A DNA stretch of 33,540 bases from Marivivens sp. (GTDB taxonomy: Bacteria > Pseudomonadota > Alphaproteobacteria > Rhodobacterales > Rhodobacteraceae). Below are positions 1 through 9,607 of this stretch, piece by piece (the stretch's first letter is position 1; every line of letters starts with the position of its first letter). The notes under the pieces were generated by a model. That model had not been told where the DNA came from and did not search any database. It worked only from the letters and a program-made list of their open reading frames with translations. The stretch lies in assembly GCA_017643845.1 (NCBI GenBank), contig JAEPMR010000030.1, forward strand, positions 1 to 33,540. Reading direction: 5' to 3'. The translations under genes and the position numbers were made by a program.

Positions 1-82
1 CAAAATGGCGCCCGATCGCCAGACCGACGCCATTCGCGGCACCTGTAACAATGGCAGTCTTACCGGCTATTGAAAATGACAT
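1..82 (-). CDS. SDR family oxidoreductase (5' fragment)
   Basis: Only the first 27 codons lie in the window; the rest is beyond base 1. The visible N-terminus (MSFSIAGKTAIVTGAANGVG) holds the first beta strand of a Rossmann fold and the TGxxxGxG NAD(P)-binding motif of classical short-chain dehydrogenases. The ATG at 82-80 follows a good SD (GGGAG, about 7 nt upstream). It lies 18 nt after the methyltransferase stop on the same strand, so it is probably the last visible member of a clpS-methyltransferase-SDR run. Substrate specificity cannot be told from this fragment. Confidence 0.75.
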   Translation of the reverse strand, partial: MSFSIAGKTAIVTGAANGVGLAIGRHF

Positions 83-100
83 GGCTGGTCTCCCTTCCGC

Positions 101-1081
101 TCACGTGCGGTCGCCCTTCGGTCTCGATGCATGCAGCACCTTGAAACCTTTGTCTCCCATCAGTTCCTCCACCTTGATGAAGGCACTCCCGAGTAGCGAT
201 TCATAGGGCAAATGCCGGTTCGCCACCATCCAAAGCTGTCCATTCGGCACCAATGCGCGGGCCGCCGCCAAGATAAATGCCTGCCCCAGCCCTACGTCTG
301 CACGGCGCCCTGCGTGAAACGGCGGGTTCATGACGATAGCATCATAGGTCCGCTTCGGCACTTCGCGCGTCACATCGCCCCAATGGAACATCGCCCTTTC
401 ATCAGGGGTATTCAGGCGTGCGCAGTCCAGCGACAGGCCCTCCGCTTCCCAAAGATCGAGTAACTGGACGCCCTCGCGCTCCAGAATTGTGCGAGACAGA
501 TACCCCCAGCCGGCTCCGAAATCGGCCACCCGCGCGGGAAGTTTCGTCGGGAGCGCTTTTGCGAGGAGCGCCGATCCGCGATCTACCCCCCCCTCGGAGA
601 AAACACCTGCCTGTGTCTTAAAGCCCTCCGGCCCCGCGACTGGACCAGCCGATTTCCAATCGTCGAACAGGCCAGATTTTGGCAACACAAAGAGCCTCCC
701 GTGAGCTTTGGTCACACTGGGAAGTTCGCCCGCCCGCTTGCGACACTCTTTGTAAAGAGAATCGATGCCATGATCCTTGGACCCGTCCACGAATACACAT
801 CCTGCCTTCGCGACCGCCTCCGCTATCATCACACGGGCAAGGGTCTTACTCTTGGGGATCACGACAACAGCCAGATCGACTTCAGGACAATCCTCTACAA
901 CCGAATAACCGGCAGCCTCCCAATCCATCACGTGAGGGCGAAAAAGATGGACGATGGTAACATCCGACGCCGCGAAACCGGAAAGGTCATAATCGGGATC
1001 GGGGCGAAGCACGGCAATACGCGGACCGGCCCCCTGATCGAGACCCTCCGTCAATGCGGTGGATAATCGGCTTTTTGACAT
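101..1081 (-). CDS. RsmC-like class I SAM-dependent methyltransferase (probable 16S rRNA guanine-N2 methyltransferase)
   Basis: The protein has 326 residues, close to the size of E. coli RsmC (about 343). The N-terminal half (about 1-170) is a degenerate methyltransferase-like domain. The C-terminal half carries SAM motif I (DFGAGWGYLS, about 188-197) and the catalytic motif IV NPPFHAG (252-258), typical of N2-guanine and N6-adenine RNA methyltransferases. The NPPFHxG form and two-domain layout match the RsmC/RlmG group, which methylates G1207 of 16S rRNA (RsmC) or a 23S guanine (RlmG). Which base is modified here is inference. The ATG at 1081 has no strong SD. It lies 27 nt after the clpS stop, so translation may depend on the upstream gene. 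Confidence 0.8.
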   Translation of the reverse strand: MSKSRLSTALTEGLDQGAGPRIAVLRPDPDYDLSGFAASDVTIVHLFRPHVMDWEAAGYSVVEDCPEVDLAVVVIPKSKTLARVMIAEAVAKAGCVFVDGSKDHGIDSLYKECRKRAGELPSVTKAHGRLFVLPKSGLFDDWKSAGPVAGPEGFKTQAGVFSEGGVDRGSALLAKALPTKLPARVADFGAGWGYLSRTILEREGVQLLDLWEAEGLSLDCARLNTPDERAMFHWGDVTREVPKRTYDAIVMNPPFHAGRRADVGLGQAFILAAARALVPNGQLWMVANRHLPYESLLGSAFIKVEELMGDKGFKVLHASRPKGDRT

Positions 1082-1093
1082 TTCAAACAGGAG

Positions 1094-1107
1094 AGCGGCG
1101 CGCCGCT
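1094..1107. repeat. 14-bp perfect palindrome between clpS and the methyltransferase gene
   Basis: AGCGGCGCGCCGCT is its own reverse complement. It begins two bases after the clpS TGA stop and ends 12 bases before the methyltransferase ATG. As RNA it could form only a five-pair stem with a GCGC loop, and no T-run follows, so it does not look like a terminator. Confidence 0.4.
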
Positions 1108-1108
1108 A

Positions 1109-1444
1109 TCACTCCTTTTCCAATGTGCATTGCAGCGGGTGCTGATGACGTTGCGCGAAATCCATCACCTGCGCCACCTTGGTCTCTGCCACTTCATGGG
1201 AAAACACCCCGACCACGGCGACACCTTTCTTGTGCACGGTCAACATCAGCTCGAACGCTTGCGAATGGCTGAGGCCAAAAAACCGCTCGAGCACATGAAC
1301 GACGAACTCCATCGGCGTGAAGTCATCATTCAGGATCAAAACCTTGTACATCGGCGGACGCTGGGTCTTAGTGCGCGTCTCAAGCTTGACGCCGACATCG
1401 CCGTCGCCCTCCCGGTCCGCCATCAATTCGAATTCTACCAGCAT
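1109..1444 (-). CDS. clpS: ATP-dependent Clp protease adaptor ClpS
   Basis: ClpS binds N-degron substrates and delivers them to ClpAP. With the ATG at 1444 the protein has 111 residues: a variable N-terminal tail (1-30), then the ClpS core beginning [19 protein letters not shown], with the Asn39-Asp40-Asp41 pocket residues, His71 in the VHKKG segment and the [11 protein letters not shown] strand-helix. The reading frame stays open to a start at 1603, but that would add 53 residues unlike any ClpS. An AAAGG sits 4 nt before the ATG at 1444; a second ATG at 1423 (MADREG) is possible but has no SD. The gene is first of a minus-strand run and divergent from the HAD gene. Confidence 0.92.
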   Translation of the reverse strand: MLVEFELMADREGDGDVGVKLETRTKTQRPPMYKVLILNDDFTPMEFVVHVLERFFGLSHSQAFELMLTVHKKGVAVVGVFSHEVAETKVAQVMDFAQRHQHPLQCTLEKE

Positions 1445-1459
1445 GATGCCTTTGCTTTT

Positions 1460-1488
1460 TTGGTGATACCCCTGCTGGGGCGTATATA
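1460..1488 (+). promoter_or_regulatory. Putative sigma70-type promoter for the HAD hydrolase gene
   Basis: TTGGTG (1460-1465), a 17-nt spacer containing the inverted repeat CCCC-TGCT-GGGG, and TATATA (1483-1488). Transcription would begin near 1495, giving a leader of about 40 nt before the ATG at 1535. The call is by eye. Confidence 0.35.
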
Positions 1489-1534
1489 TAAGTGAACAAA
1501 ACCTCAAGAAAAGAGCGGAGTTCCGATCATTCCT

Positions 1535-2239
1535 ATGCTCGAAAGATGGACAATAGGTTTCGACGCTGACGATACGCTCTGGCACAACGAGCGTTTTTTT
1601 CAAATGTCACAGGCCTGTTTCGCCGAAATGCTCTGTGACTGGGTGCCCGCAGAAAAGCTCGCCCAACGGCTGCTTGCCGCGGAACGCCGTAATCTGGGGC
1701 GGTATGGGTTCGGGATCAAAGGCTTCACCCTTTCGATGATCGAAACGGCAATTGAGGTCACCGATGCAAAAATCCCCGCCCGGATCATCGCTGAGCTGAT
1801 CGAAATCGGGCAGGAAATGCTCGCTCACCCGATCGAACTTTTGCCTGGCGTCGAACAGACGATTGCGTCTCTTGCACCTGAGGCTCAGCTCATCCTTATC
1901 ACAAAGGGCGATCTCCTTGATCAGGAACGCAAACTGGCCCAATCAGGGTTGGGCGACCATTTTGATGCGGTTGAAATCGTCAGCGACAAGACGGCTGAAA
2001 CCTATCAGCGCATATTCGCAAGTCACGGGCGCGCACGCGTCGCAATGGTCGGAAATTCATTGAAATCCGATATTCTTCCCGCGCTCGAAACAGGCGCTTG
2101 GGCGGTTTATGTGCCGCATGAACTGACCTGGGAACTTGAGCACGCGGAAAAGCCCTACAAACATAGCAAATTTCACGAAATCCCGACGCTCGACCATCTT
2201 CCATCCCTGCTTCGCTCAATCGACGGCGAGAACACCTGA
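1535..2239 (+). CDS. HAD family hydrolase
   Basis: The protein has 234 residues and all four haloacid dehalogenase motifs. Motif I is [11 protein letters not shown] with nucleophile Asp10 and acid/base Asp12. Motif II is the Thr of LILITKGD (about T123). Motif III is Lys152 in VSDK. Motif IV is VGNSLKSD with Asp179. The alpha-helical cap lies between motifs I and II (about residues 18-100), as in the phosphoglycolate phosphatase-like class. It is therefore a likely Mg-dependent small-molecule phosphatase in the cytoplasm; the substrate is unknown. The SD is weak (GCGGAG about 14 nt upstream). It is divergent from clpS and followed by the carboxypeptidase gene 169 nt downstream. Confidence 0.85.
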   Translation: MLERWTIGFDADDTLWHNERFFQMSQACFAEMLCDWVPAEKLAQRLLAAERRNLGRYGFGIKGFTLSMIETAIEVTDAKIPARIIAELIEIGQEMLAHPIELLPGVEQTIASLAPEAQLILITKGDLLDQERKLAQSGLGDHFDAVEIVSDKTAETYQRIFASHGRARVAMVGNSLKSDILPALETGAWAVYVPHELTWELEHAEKPYKHSKFHEIPTLDHLPSLLRSIDGENT

Positions 2240-2362
2240 CGGGCGAGTGATCACTCCAGACGCACACGTCAGAAACGAATCGCGTGCAACATCCGCAAAC
2301 CCTTTGAAAATTGGGTGTTTTCGGATCAATTTTTCCGTGCTAGCTTCTGGGCAAATCAAAAA

Positions 2363-2385
2363 AGCGTCTCAAAAAATTTGACGCT
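2363..2385. repeat. 6-bp inverted repeat upstream of the D,D-carboxypeptidase gene
   Basis: AGCGTC (2363-2368) and GACGCT (2380-2385) flank an 11-nt A/T-rich loop, 24 nt before the GTG start at 2409. It could be a weak leader hairpin or a dyad operator. The rest of 2240-2408 is A/T-richer than the genes and probably holds the promoter, but I could not pick convincing -35/-10 boxes. Confidence 0.25.
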
Positions 2386-2408
2386 ATGAGGCAGATAGAG
2401 GGCGCGAC

Positions 2409-3824
2409 GTGAGCAGTCGTCCATCCACGCAGGCCCGTATTGGGCTGTTCATTGCGGTTGCATGGCTATTTTGGGCCATGAGTGCGCTTGCCGTGGTCGC
2501 AGCGCCCTACGCGGCCTTGGTCATGGACGCCCGCACTGGCGAGGTGCTCCACTCCCGTAACGCAGACACGCGTCTGCATCCGGCCTCGCTGACCAAGATG
2601 ATGACGCTCTATATTGCGTTTCAGGCAGTCGAACGCGGAGAGATCGGACTGGATACCGAAGTCACGATCACCCGCGAAGCCGCCAACGAACCACCATCAA
2701 AGCTCGGCCTCCGTGCCGGACAAAAGATTCGCCTCCGCTATCTTCTTCGTGCAGCCGCCGTCAAATCCGCAAATGATGCCGCGACGGCCATCGGTGTCGC
2801 GCTCGAAGGTTCAGAGGCCGCGTTTGCCGGCCGTATGAACCGCATGGCAGAGGCAATGGGGATGACGCGCACGACCTTCCGCAATGCTCACGGCCTAACC
2901 GAAAGTGGCCACCTATCGACGGCAAGGGACATGACGATCCTGGGCCGCCATGTGATCTACGATTTCCCCGAATACTATAACCTCTTCTCACGCGAATCCG
3001 CCGATGCAGGCATCGGCACCGTGCGCCACACAAACCGCCGCTTTCTCCGCGATTATGCCGGTGCCGACGGGATCAAGACCGGCTACACGAGTGCCGCTGG
3101 CTTTAACCTTACCGCCTCCGCCGTCCGCGGCAACGTCCGCATCATCGCCACTATGTTTGGCGGTTCCTCCACTTCGGCGCGAAATGCCCGCGTCGCAGAA
3201 CTGCTGGATATGGGTTTCGCCCGAGCACCGACCCACGCGCGGTTGCGCCTTCCTCCCAAGCCTGACATCGGCGGCGCCGGTGGTGCCCTTCTCGTCAGCG
3301 AGGGCGAGCAAATCCCGGAACGCGCAGGTAAGGTCATCGCTCAAACAGGCCTTGTCACCAGCACGATCCGACCCCGTGCACGGCCAAACCCGGGGCAGGA
3401 ATTGCTGCAACAGGATGATACGCTGATCGCCTCGACGGTGGCAGCTGTAATTGCCGCCCCTGTTCCGGAGCCTGCGCCCGAACCAGAGCCCGAACCGGAC
3501 CCGATTGCCCTTATCGCCAATGCCATCACCGACGAGCCTGAACCCGGACCAGCTGAATTGGTCACACGCATTTCGACGTCAGGCGGTCGGCTTTGGGGTA
3601 TCAATGTTGGCCGCTTCAATACCCGCTACGAGGCCGAGCGCGTGTTGTTGCAGGTTGCACTCAATGAAATGAGTACGCTCGAAGGCGCACTACGGCGCGT
3701 CACCCAAGGCGCGCGCGGCTTTGACGCCAATTTCATGGGATTGTCGCGCGACACCGCTGAACTTGCGTGTCGCCGCCTTCAGGCGCGCGGAACCCAGTGT
3801 TTTATGATCGGATCAGACGGCTAG
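2409..3824 (+). CDS. D-alanyl-D-alanine carboxypeptidase (PBP5/6-like) with C-terminal SPOR domain
   Basis: This periplasmic serine peptidase trims the terminal D-Ala from peptidoglycan stem peptides. The GTG start gives 471 residues. A signal peptide spans about 10-32 (hydrophobic core GLFIAVAWLFWAM, then AVVAAP). The penicillin-binding motifs are all present: SxxK with Ser60-Leu-Thr-Lys63, SxN at Ser120-Ala-Asn122 and KTG at 223-225. A Pro/Glu-rich linker (about 351-365) leads to a SPOR domain (about 394-467), which in known proteins binds denuded glycan at division sites. Septal targeting is inferred from that domain. The gene ends in TAG two bases before the convergent yejF stop. Confidence 0.93.
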   Translation: MSSRPSTQARIGLFIAVAWLFWAMSALAVVAAPYAALVMDARTGEVLHSRNADTRLHPASLTKMMTLYIAFQAVERGEIGLDTEVTITREAANEPPSKLGLRAGQKIRLRYLLRAAAVKSANDAATAIGVALEGSEAAFAGRMNRMAEAMGMTRTTFRNAHGLTESGHLSTARDMTILGRHVIYDFPEYYNLFSRESADAGIGTVRHTNRRFLRDYAGADGIKTGYTSAAGFNLTASAVRGNVRIIATMFGGSSTSARNARVAELLDMGFARAPTHARLRLPPKPDIGGAGGALLVSEGEQIPERAGKVIAQTGLVTSTIRPRARPNPGQELLQQDDTLIASTVAAVIAAPVPEPAPEPEPEPDPIALIANAITDEPEPGPAELVTRISTSGGRLWGINVGRFNTRYEAERVLLQVALNEMSTLEGALRRVTQGARGFDANFMGLSRDTAELACRRLQARGTQCFMIGSDG

Positions 3825-3826
3825 GC

Positions 3827-5431
3827 TCACGCCGTTTTTGACCTTCCCTCGAATGCAGCCGCCATCAGCGCTTTCGTATAGTCGGTGCGAGGATCATCAA
3901 AAACCGCGGTTGCCTCACCTTCTTCGACTACGTCACCATTGCGCATCACGATGACCCTATGTGCCAGCGCACGCACGACTTTCAGGTCATGACTGATGAA
4001 AAGATACGCGAGCCCGTATTTCTGCTGCAAATCACGCAACAGGCTAACGATCTGCACCTGCACCGTCATATCGAGCGCAGAAGTCGGTTCATCCAATACC
4101 AGCAATTTCGGCCTGAGGATCATCGCCCTTGCGATCGCGATGCGCTGACGCTGCCCGCCCGAAAACTCATGCGGGTAACGGTCCATCAGAGCCGGTTCCA
4201 GCCCGACCTCTGTCATCATCTGTGCGACCAGTTCGCGTGGCGACTCGCCAGCTTCCACGCCATGGACGCTCAAACCTTCCGCAATGATCTCTGCAACGGT
4301 CATACGCGGACTGAGGCTCCCGAAAGGATCCTGAAAGACAATCTGAACCTCTTTCCGAAGTGGGCGCATCTGTCTTTGGTTCAGCCGGTCGACCTCCCGC
4401 CCCAGAACGACGATACGTCCCTCAGAGCGGATCAATCGCGTCATCGCGAGGGCGAGGGTCGTCTTGCCAGAGCCGCTCTCGCCAACAATTCCGATCGTTT
4501 CCCCTGCACGCACCGTCAGATTGGCATCGTTGACCGCCTTGATATAGCCGACCGTTCGTTTCAGCAGTCCCCGCTGGATCGGAAACCAGATCCGCACATG
4601 ATCCGCCTCTGCGACGACCGGCGCATCAGGGGCCACCGGAACCGGGGCTCCAGCCGATTCCGCCGACAACAGCATCCGCGTATAGGGGTGTTGCGGATTC
4701 TTGAAAATTTCCGCTGTCGGTCCGGTCTCTACGATCTCCCCGTCCTTCATCACGCAGACACGGTCCGCAATTTTCCGCACGATGGTCAGGTCGTGGGTAA
4801 TGAACAGCATCGACATTTTCTCGTTGCGCTTGATGTCCTCCAACAACTCGAGGATCTGCGCCTGAATCGTTACATCCAACGCGGTCGTCGGTTCATCCGC
4901 CACCAGCAGACTGGGCCCGTTGGCAAGAGCCATCGCTATCATCACACGCTGACGCTGCCCGCCCGAAAGCTGATGCGGATATGAGGTCAATCGGCTCTCC
5001 GCATCCCGAATGCCAACCCGCTCCAGTAGATCAACGATCCGCTTGCGCACCTCTGGTCCGCGCAATCCCTGATGCAACTCGATAGATTCTCTGAGCTGCT
5101 TTTCGAGCGTGTGAAGAGGGTTAAGAGAGGTCATCGGCTCCTGGAAAATAAAGCTGATGTCATTGCCCCTAACCCTCAGCAGTTCCCGCTCGGACGCGCC
5201 AATCATCTCAGTCCCGTCATAGCGGACAGACCCGCCGACAACCGCGCTGTCGCCCAGCAGCTGCACCGTCGAGAGCGCAGTGACCGACTTGCCCGAACCA
5301 CTCTCACCTACCAGCGCCACGGTCTCGCCCCGCGCCACGTCGAAAGACACACCCCTTACCGCATAGGTGCTTTCGCCATCCTGATTGAAGCGAACGCGCA
5401 AATCTTTGACGCTGAGGAGACTGTCGCTCAT
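3827..5431 (-). CDS. yejF: Peptide/microcin C-type ABC importer, double ATP-binding protein YejF
   Basis: The protein is a fusion of two ABC ATPase domains in 534 residues, characteristic of YejF. Domain 1 has Walker A GESGSGKS (42-49), signature LSGGQ (155-159) and Walker B LLVADE (175-180). Domain 2 has Walker A GESGSGKT (317-324), signature FSGGQ (423-427) and Walker B LLVLDE (443-448). Each domain carries the oligopeptide-permease C-terminal element (HPYTRMLLSA in the first, TDYTKALMAA in the second). It energises uptake through YejB and YejE. The start ATG overlaps the yejE stop in an ATGA arrangement, so the two are translationally coupled. It is last in the yejABEF operon. Confidence 0.95.
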   Translation of the reverse strand: MSDSLLSVKDLRVRFNQDGESTYAVRGVSFDVARGETVALVGESGSGKSVTALSTVQLLGDSAVVGGSVRYDGTEMIGASERELLRVRGNDISFIFQEPMTSLNPLHTLEKQLRESIELHQGLRGPEVRKRIVDLLERVGIRDAESRLTSYPHQLSGGQRQRVMIAMALANGPSLLVADEPTTALDVTIQAQILELLEDIKRNEKMSMLFITHDLTIVRKIADRVCVMKDGEIVETGPTAEIFKNPQHPYTRMLLSAESAGAPVPVAPDAPVVAEADHVRIWFPIQRGLLKRTVGYIKAVNDANLTVRAGETIGIVGESGSGKTTLALAMTRLIRSEGRIVVLGREVDRLNQRQMRPLRKEVQIVFQDPFGSLSPRMTVAEIIAEGLSVHGVEAGESPRELVAQMMTEVGLEPALMDRYPHEFSGGQRQRIAIARAMILRPKLLVLDEPTSALDMTVQVQIVSLLRDLQQKYGLAYLFISHDLKVVRALAHRVIVMRNGDVVEEGEATAVFDDPRTDYTKALMAAAFEGRSKTA

Positions 5432-6573
5432 TCCGCTGCCTCCTGATCAACTTGCGCTCCTGTGAAGGTCTTTCGGGGATCGAACGCGTCGCGCACCCCT
5501 TCAAAGATAAATACCAGCAACGACAACATGATCGCGAAAGTAAAGAACGCCGTGAACCCAAGCCAGGGCGCCTGCAGGTTCTGTTTGGCCTGTAAGGTCA
5601 ATTCTCCCAAGGACGGTGCCGACGATGGCAACCCGAACCCCAGGAAATCTAGGCTTGCAAGAGATCCGATCGCACCCGTCACAAGGAACGGCAGGATCGT
5701 GACTGTCGCCACCATCGCATTGGGGAGCACATGGCGGAACATGATCACCCGATCACTCACACCCAGCGCACGGGCCGCCCGCACATATTCAAAATTCCGC
5801 GCCCGCAAGAATTCCGCGCGCACAACCCCAACCAGCGCAGGCCAGCCGAACAGGACTGTCAGGATCACCAAAAGCCAGAAACTTCGCCCCAGAATAGCGA
5901 ACACGATTATGATGACATAGAGGGAAGGGATACCTGTCCAGATCTCTATGAACCGCTGAAACATCAAGTCGGTCCAGCCGCCGAAATATCCCTGTATAGC
6001 CCCCGCGATGACCCCGACAATCGACGATAATGTCACGACCAACAGAGCGAAAAACACCGATAGCCGGAACCCGTAGATGACCCGCGCGAGCACATCGCGT
6101 TTTGTATCGTCAGTACCAAGAAGATTATATTCGTCCGGCGCAGAAGGAGCGACCCCGGGCCGGTCTACAATCGTGTTGTAGGAGTAAGGGATGGGCGGCC
6201 AAATGATCCAGCCTTTCTCATACCCGTCAGCGACCAGTTCATCAGCCTCTGATGCGGCCATCAAATCCTCAGGTTCGTAAAAGCAGTCCTCCAACCCGCC
6301 CGTCACGATAAGGCACTGAACTTCTGCGTCCTTGTAGATCGCCTCTGTTCGAAAATCTCCGCCGAAATCCTGTTCGGAATAAAACGAAAGAACCGGACTG
6401 CGGAGTTCGCCCCTGTAGCTCACCAGTATTGGCCGATCATTGGCGAGGAATTCAGCGAAGAGGCTGATGACAAACAGGATAGTGAAAATCCAAAGCGACC
6501 AGTAGGCACGCCTGTTCCGCTCGAAATTCCGCCAGCGCCGCTGGTTCAGTGGTGATAGGATTGGCCGCCTCAT
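5428..6573 (-). CDS. yejE: Peptide/microcin C-type ABC importer permease YejE
   Basis: This inner-membrane permease has 381 residues. The first membrane segment is at about 27-45. A large extracytoplasmic insertion (about 46-160) then follows, which distinguishes YejE from ordinary DppC/OppC. The BPD_transp_1 core begins about residue 165, with the EAA loop ([14 protein letters not shown]...HVLPN, about 262-285) that contacts the ATPase. It pairs with YejB. It overlaps yejF downstream and yejB upstream by four bases each, indicating tight coupling. Confidence 0.95.
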   Translation of the reverse strand: MRRPILSPLNQRRWRNFERNRRAYWSLWIFTILFVISLFAEFLANDRPILVSYRGELRSPVLSFYSEQDFGGDFRTEAIYKDAEVQCLIVTGGLEDCFYEPEDLMAASEADELVADGYEKGWIIWPPIPYSYNTIVDRPGVAPSAPDEYNLLGTDDTKRDVLARVIYGFRLSVFFALLVVTLSSIVGVIAGAIQGYFGGWTDLMFQRFIEIWTGIPSLYVIIIVFAILGRSFWLLVILTVLFGWPALVGVVRAEFLRARNFEYVRAARALGVSDRVIMFRHVLPNAMVATVTILPFLVTGAIGSLASLDFLGFGLPSSAPSLGELTLQAKQNLQAPWLGFTAFFTFAIMLSLLVFIFEGVRDAFDPRKTFTGAQVDQEAAE

Positions 6574-7661
6574 CCGCGTGCCTCAAAATCTATTCGCGGG
6601 TCGATGAACACATAGGTCAGGTCGGTCACGATAGAGATCAGAAGTCCGATCAACGAAAACGCAAACAACGTGCCGAACACGACCGGATAATCCCGCGCCA
6701 GCGCCGCTTCGTACCCTAAGCGCCCCAACCCATCGAGGCTAAAAAGCGTTTCGATGATCACGCTCCCCCCGAAAAAAACCCCGATGAACAAGGCAGGAAA
6801 ACCGGAAATGACAATCAACATCGCATTGCGAAAGACATGACCATAAAGCACACGTCGCTCCGTCAGTCCCTTCGCACGGGCAGTCATCACGTACTGCTTT
6901 TTGATCTCGTCCAGAAACGAGTTCTTGGTCAGCAAGGTCAGCGTCGCGAAGCCGGAAATTGAGCTCGCCAGAACAGGAAGTGCGATATGCCAGAAATAGT
7001 CGAGCACCTTTCCAACGAGCGACAGGGTTTCCCAATCATCGCTCGTAAGACCCCGCAGCGGGAAAATCCGCCAATACGACCCGCCCGCAAACAGCACAAT
7101 CAGAAGGATCGCAAACAAAAACCCAGGTATCGCATAGCCCACGATAATCGCGCCACTGGTCCAGGTGTCGAACCGACTGCCGTCGCGGACCGCTTTGCGG
7201 ATGCCCAGCGGGATAGACACCAGATAGGCAATCAGCGTGGACCACAGGCCAAGTGTGATCGACACAGGTAGTTTCTCGATCACCAGATCGACCACCGTTT
7301 TGGACTGAAACCAGCTCTCTCCGAAATCAAACCGCATGTAGTCCCACATCATCAGCAGAAATCGCTCAACGGGCGGTTTGTCAAAGCCGAATTCCCGTTC
7401 CAATTCCTTGATGAATTCTTCTGGCAGGCCACGTGCGCCGACGTAACGCGAATTTGCACTGTCCTCGCGCGGCGCTTCCAGCTCTACATCCTCGCGCCCG
7501 CCCGCAATGGTTTCAAAGACATCTCCACGGCCTTCCATCCGCGCGATCATTTGTTCGACCGGCCCGCCGGGGACGAACTGCGTCAGCGAGAAATTGAGAA
7601 TCATGATCCCCAGCAAAGTGGGGATCACGAGTAGCAGTCTGCGCAGGATATAGGCGCCCAT
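6570..7661 (-). CDS. yejB: Peptide/microcin C-type ABC importer permease YejB
   Basis: This DppB/OppB-like inner-membrane permease has 363 residues. The first transmembrane helix is at about 8-28 ([18 protein letters not shown]), with the family's [10 protein letters not shown] segment next. A hydrophilic region (about 40-100) typical of YejB precedes the remaining helices. The EAA loop [24 protein letters not shown] lies in the C-terminal half, and the protein ends [10 protein letters not shown], close to the family's usual DPRI ending. Its start is 25 nt after the yejA stop, and its stop overlaps the yejE start. Confidence 0.95.
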   Translation of the reverse strand: MGAYILRRLLLVIPTLLGIMILNFSLTQFVPGGPVEQMIARMEGRGDVFETIAGGREDVELEAPREDSANSRYVGARGLPEEFIKELEREFGFDKPPVERFLLMMWDYMRFDFGESWFQSKTVVDLVIEKLPVSITLGLWSTLIAYLVSIPLGIRKAVRDGSRFDTWTSGAIIVGYAIPGFLFAILLIVLFAGGSYWRIFPLRGLTSDDWETLSLVGKVLDYFWHIALPVLASSISGFATLTLLTKNSFLDEIKKQYVMTARAKGLTERRVLYGHVFRNAMLIVISGFPALFIGVFFGGSVIIETLFSLDGLGRLGYEAALARDYPVVFGTLFAFSLIGLLISIVTDLTYVFIDPRIDFEARG

Positions 7662-7686
7662 CTCGGCGTCTTACTCCTTTGTAGAT

Positions 7687-9597
7687 TTACCGGAACGCAC
7701 CTGCTTCGCTCAGAGCCTCTGCCTTTTCAGCATTGAACCACCAGAAATCGAGGTGACCCAGCGCATAAGGCGGCAGCTCCTCAGGGTGCTCGAACATATC
7801 GTAATACGCGACCCAATGCTTACCCAGATACCAGACCGGCACCACGAACAACTCGCGGCGCATGATGCGATCAATCGCGCGAACGGCGGCTGCCATTTCG
7901 TCATAGGTGTCCGCATTGGTGACATAGGGGATCAATGCGTCCACGGCCTCTGACGAATATCCGGCCGGATTGAATACATCGCCCAGTCCGCTCGAACCAA
8001 AGCGCTGATGCAGGCCGCTGCCTTCTTCCAGCCCTACGCTGTACCCACCGAAGATCATGTCAAAATCGAACTGGTAGTAGCGTTCCGTGTATTGTGCAGG
8101 ATCGATACGGTTGTAGGTCGCCTGAATGCCGAGCCGGTTCAAATTGTCGACATAAGGATTCAAAATCCGGTCGAAGCTCGGCGAATACATGATGAACTCG
8201 ATTTCAAGCGCCTCGCCATCTTTGCGCCGGATCCCGTCATCACCGGCAATCCAACCTGCCTCATCCAAAAGTTCCGACGCGCGGCGCAGATTGGCGCGGT
8301 CCAGCTGACGCTCGCCGGAGCTGTGCGGCATTACCGCAGGCTCGGTGAATACTTCTGGCTCAACCAGATCCCGAACGGTTTCAAGCAGCTCCAACTCGCG
8401 TCCTTCTGGCAGCCCCTCGGCACCCAGCTGGCTTCCCTGCCAAAAGCTCTCGCGCTGCTGGAACAGGCCGTACTGCAAGGTGTCATTCGTCCAGGTGAAA
8501 TTATACATCAGGGCGAGCGCCTGACGCACGCGGCGATCCTGAAGCTTCTCACGGCGCAGGTTGAAGATAAATCCGGTCGCCGATGGCAGACTGCCGTCCT
8601 CCAGAGTCTCCTGAACGACCCAGCCTTTTTCCAACGCGGGGAAGTCATAGGCCGTTGCCCAGTTGAGCGACGAATTTTCCTGCCGGAAGGTGAATTCACC
8701 GGCTTTGAATGCCTCAAATGCCGCAGTTGTGTCGGCGAAATACTCCACACGAATCGTATCGAAATTCTCGCGTCCCTGATTGATCGGGAGATCTTTTCCC
8801 CAATAATCGGCATTGCGGCGATAGACGATCCGACGGTTCACTTCGTAACTGTCCAGCACATAGGCACCCGAACCGGGCGCGATATCGAACCGTGCTTCAT
8901 CCAGACGCGCACCAGTTTCCTCATACCACGCCTGCGGGAACACGATGCTGGCGCCAGCCTGATCGATCCGGCCCGATTCCGCCGCATCTTCCTGGAAGGT
9001 GAATTTCACACGTTGATCATCAAGCGCCTCGACGCTGGCGATGATCTGGCTGACCCCGTCGCGGAAAGACGGAAGCCCCTGCTCCATAAAAAGATTGTGG
9101 GTGAATACCACGTCATGCGCGGTCAGTGGTGTTCCGTCCGAGAATGCAGCCTCAGGGCGGATGTTGAAAATGACCCAGCTTTCATCTTCAGGATATTCGA
9201 GGGTCGAACACAGCAGGCAGTAGGAGGAACCAACCTCGTCGGCGACCCCCGTCATCAATCGCTCATAACCAATAGACGCCAATGACCCAGCTGACCCTTT
9301 GGATACATACGGGTTCATCGTATCGAAAGTGCCTTGAGCCCAGATCGAGATCTCTCCGCCTTTTGGTGCGTCGGGGTTCACATAGTCCAGATGGGTGAAA
9401 TCGGGGCCGTATTTGAGCTCGCCGTAGCTTGAGTAACCATGGCTTTCGATGATGGTCTCATGCCCATCCGCAAACAACCCCGAAGCCCAAAGCGCTCCGG
9501 CCGCCAAAACACCCGCACCCACTAACCAGGCACCTCTGCGATCTCGGTGCTCCGCCTTGACTTTCGCTTGACTACGAGGCTGGTGACGCTGTGCCAT
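7687..9597 (-). CDS. yejA: Extracellular solute-binding protein of the peptide/microcin C-type importer (YejA)
   Basis: The protein has 636 residues, in the normal range for YejA. A long basic N-region (about 1-26) precedes a hydrophobic stretch (GAWLVGAGVLAAGALWASG), with a likely cleavage after LFA near residue 44. There is no lipobox Cys, so a soluble periplasmic protein is expected. The RR pair before the core is not a canonical Tat motif. The mature protein starts like other YejA proteins (HGYSSYGELKYG, then FTHLDYVNPDAPKGGE) and continues as an SBP family 5 fold. Its ligand is presumably short peptides, inferred from the family. As first gene it probably sets operon expression; the leader may form a hairpin over the SD (9608-9656). 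Confidence 0.94.
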   Translation of the reverse strand: MAQRHQPRSQAKVKAEHRDRRGAWLVGAGVLAAGALWASGLFADGHETIIESHGYSSYGELKYGPDFTHLDYVNPDAPKGGEISIWAQGTFDTMNPYVSKGSAGSLASIGYERLMTGVADEVGSSYCLLCSTLEYPEDESWVIFNIRPEAAFSDGTPLTAHDVVFTHNLFMEQGLPSFRDGVSQIIASVEALDDQRVKFTFQEDAAESGRIDQAGASIVFPQAWYEETGARLDEARFDIAPGSGAYVLDSYEVNRRIVYRRNADYWGKDLPINQGRENFDTIRVEYFADTTAAFEAFKAGEFTFRQENSSLNWATAYDFPALEKGWVVQETLEDGSLPSATGFIFNLRREKLQDRRVRQALALMYNFTWTNDTLQYGLFQQRESFWQGSQLGAEGLPEGRELELLETVRDLVEPEVFTEPAVMPHSSGERQLDRANLRRASELLDEAGWIAGDDGIRRKDGEALEIEFIMYSPSFDRILNPYVDNLNRLGIQATYNRIDPAQYTERYYQFDFDMIFGGYSVGLEEGSGLHQRFGSSGLGDVFNPAGYSSEAVDALIPYVTNADTYDEMAAAVRAIDRIMRRELFVVPVWYLGKHWVAYYDMFEHPEELPPYALGHLDFWWFNAEKAEALSEAGAFR

Positions 9598-9607
9598 GGT
9601 GATGTTC

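Noticed and set aside
1445-1603. N-terminal extension of ClpS to the ATG at 1603
   Set aside because: The extra 53 residues resemble no ClpS, and they would overlap the promoter and start of the divergent HAD gene.
3466-3505. Pro/Glu codon repeat in the carboxypeptidase gene as a DNA repeat element
   Set aside because: It encodes a PEP-rich linker between the peptidase and SPOR domains, a common low-complexity spacer for envelope proteins; no independent repeat function is needed.
3959-4984. 341-codon plus-strand open frame antisense to yejF
   Set aside because: It mirrors the two ABC ATPase domains; the repeated phrases (for example RIQHQ-like and TLPARKLMR segments) are the reverse reading of the duplicated Walker and signature motifs.
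8008-9285. 425-codon plus-strand open frame antisense to yejA
   Set aside because: The minus strand encodes a clear full-length YejA with a signal peptide. The antisense translation has no recognisable domain and no SD. Long antisense frames are common opposite GC-rich genes.
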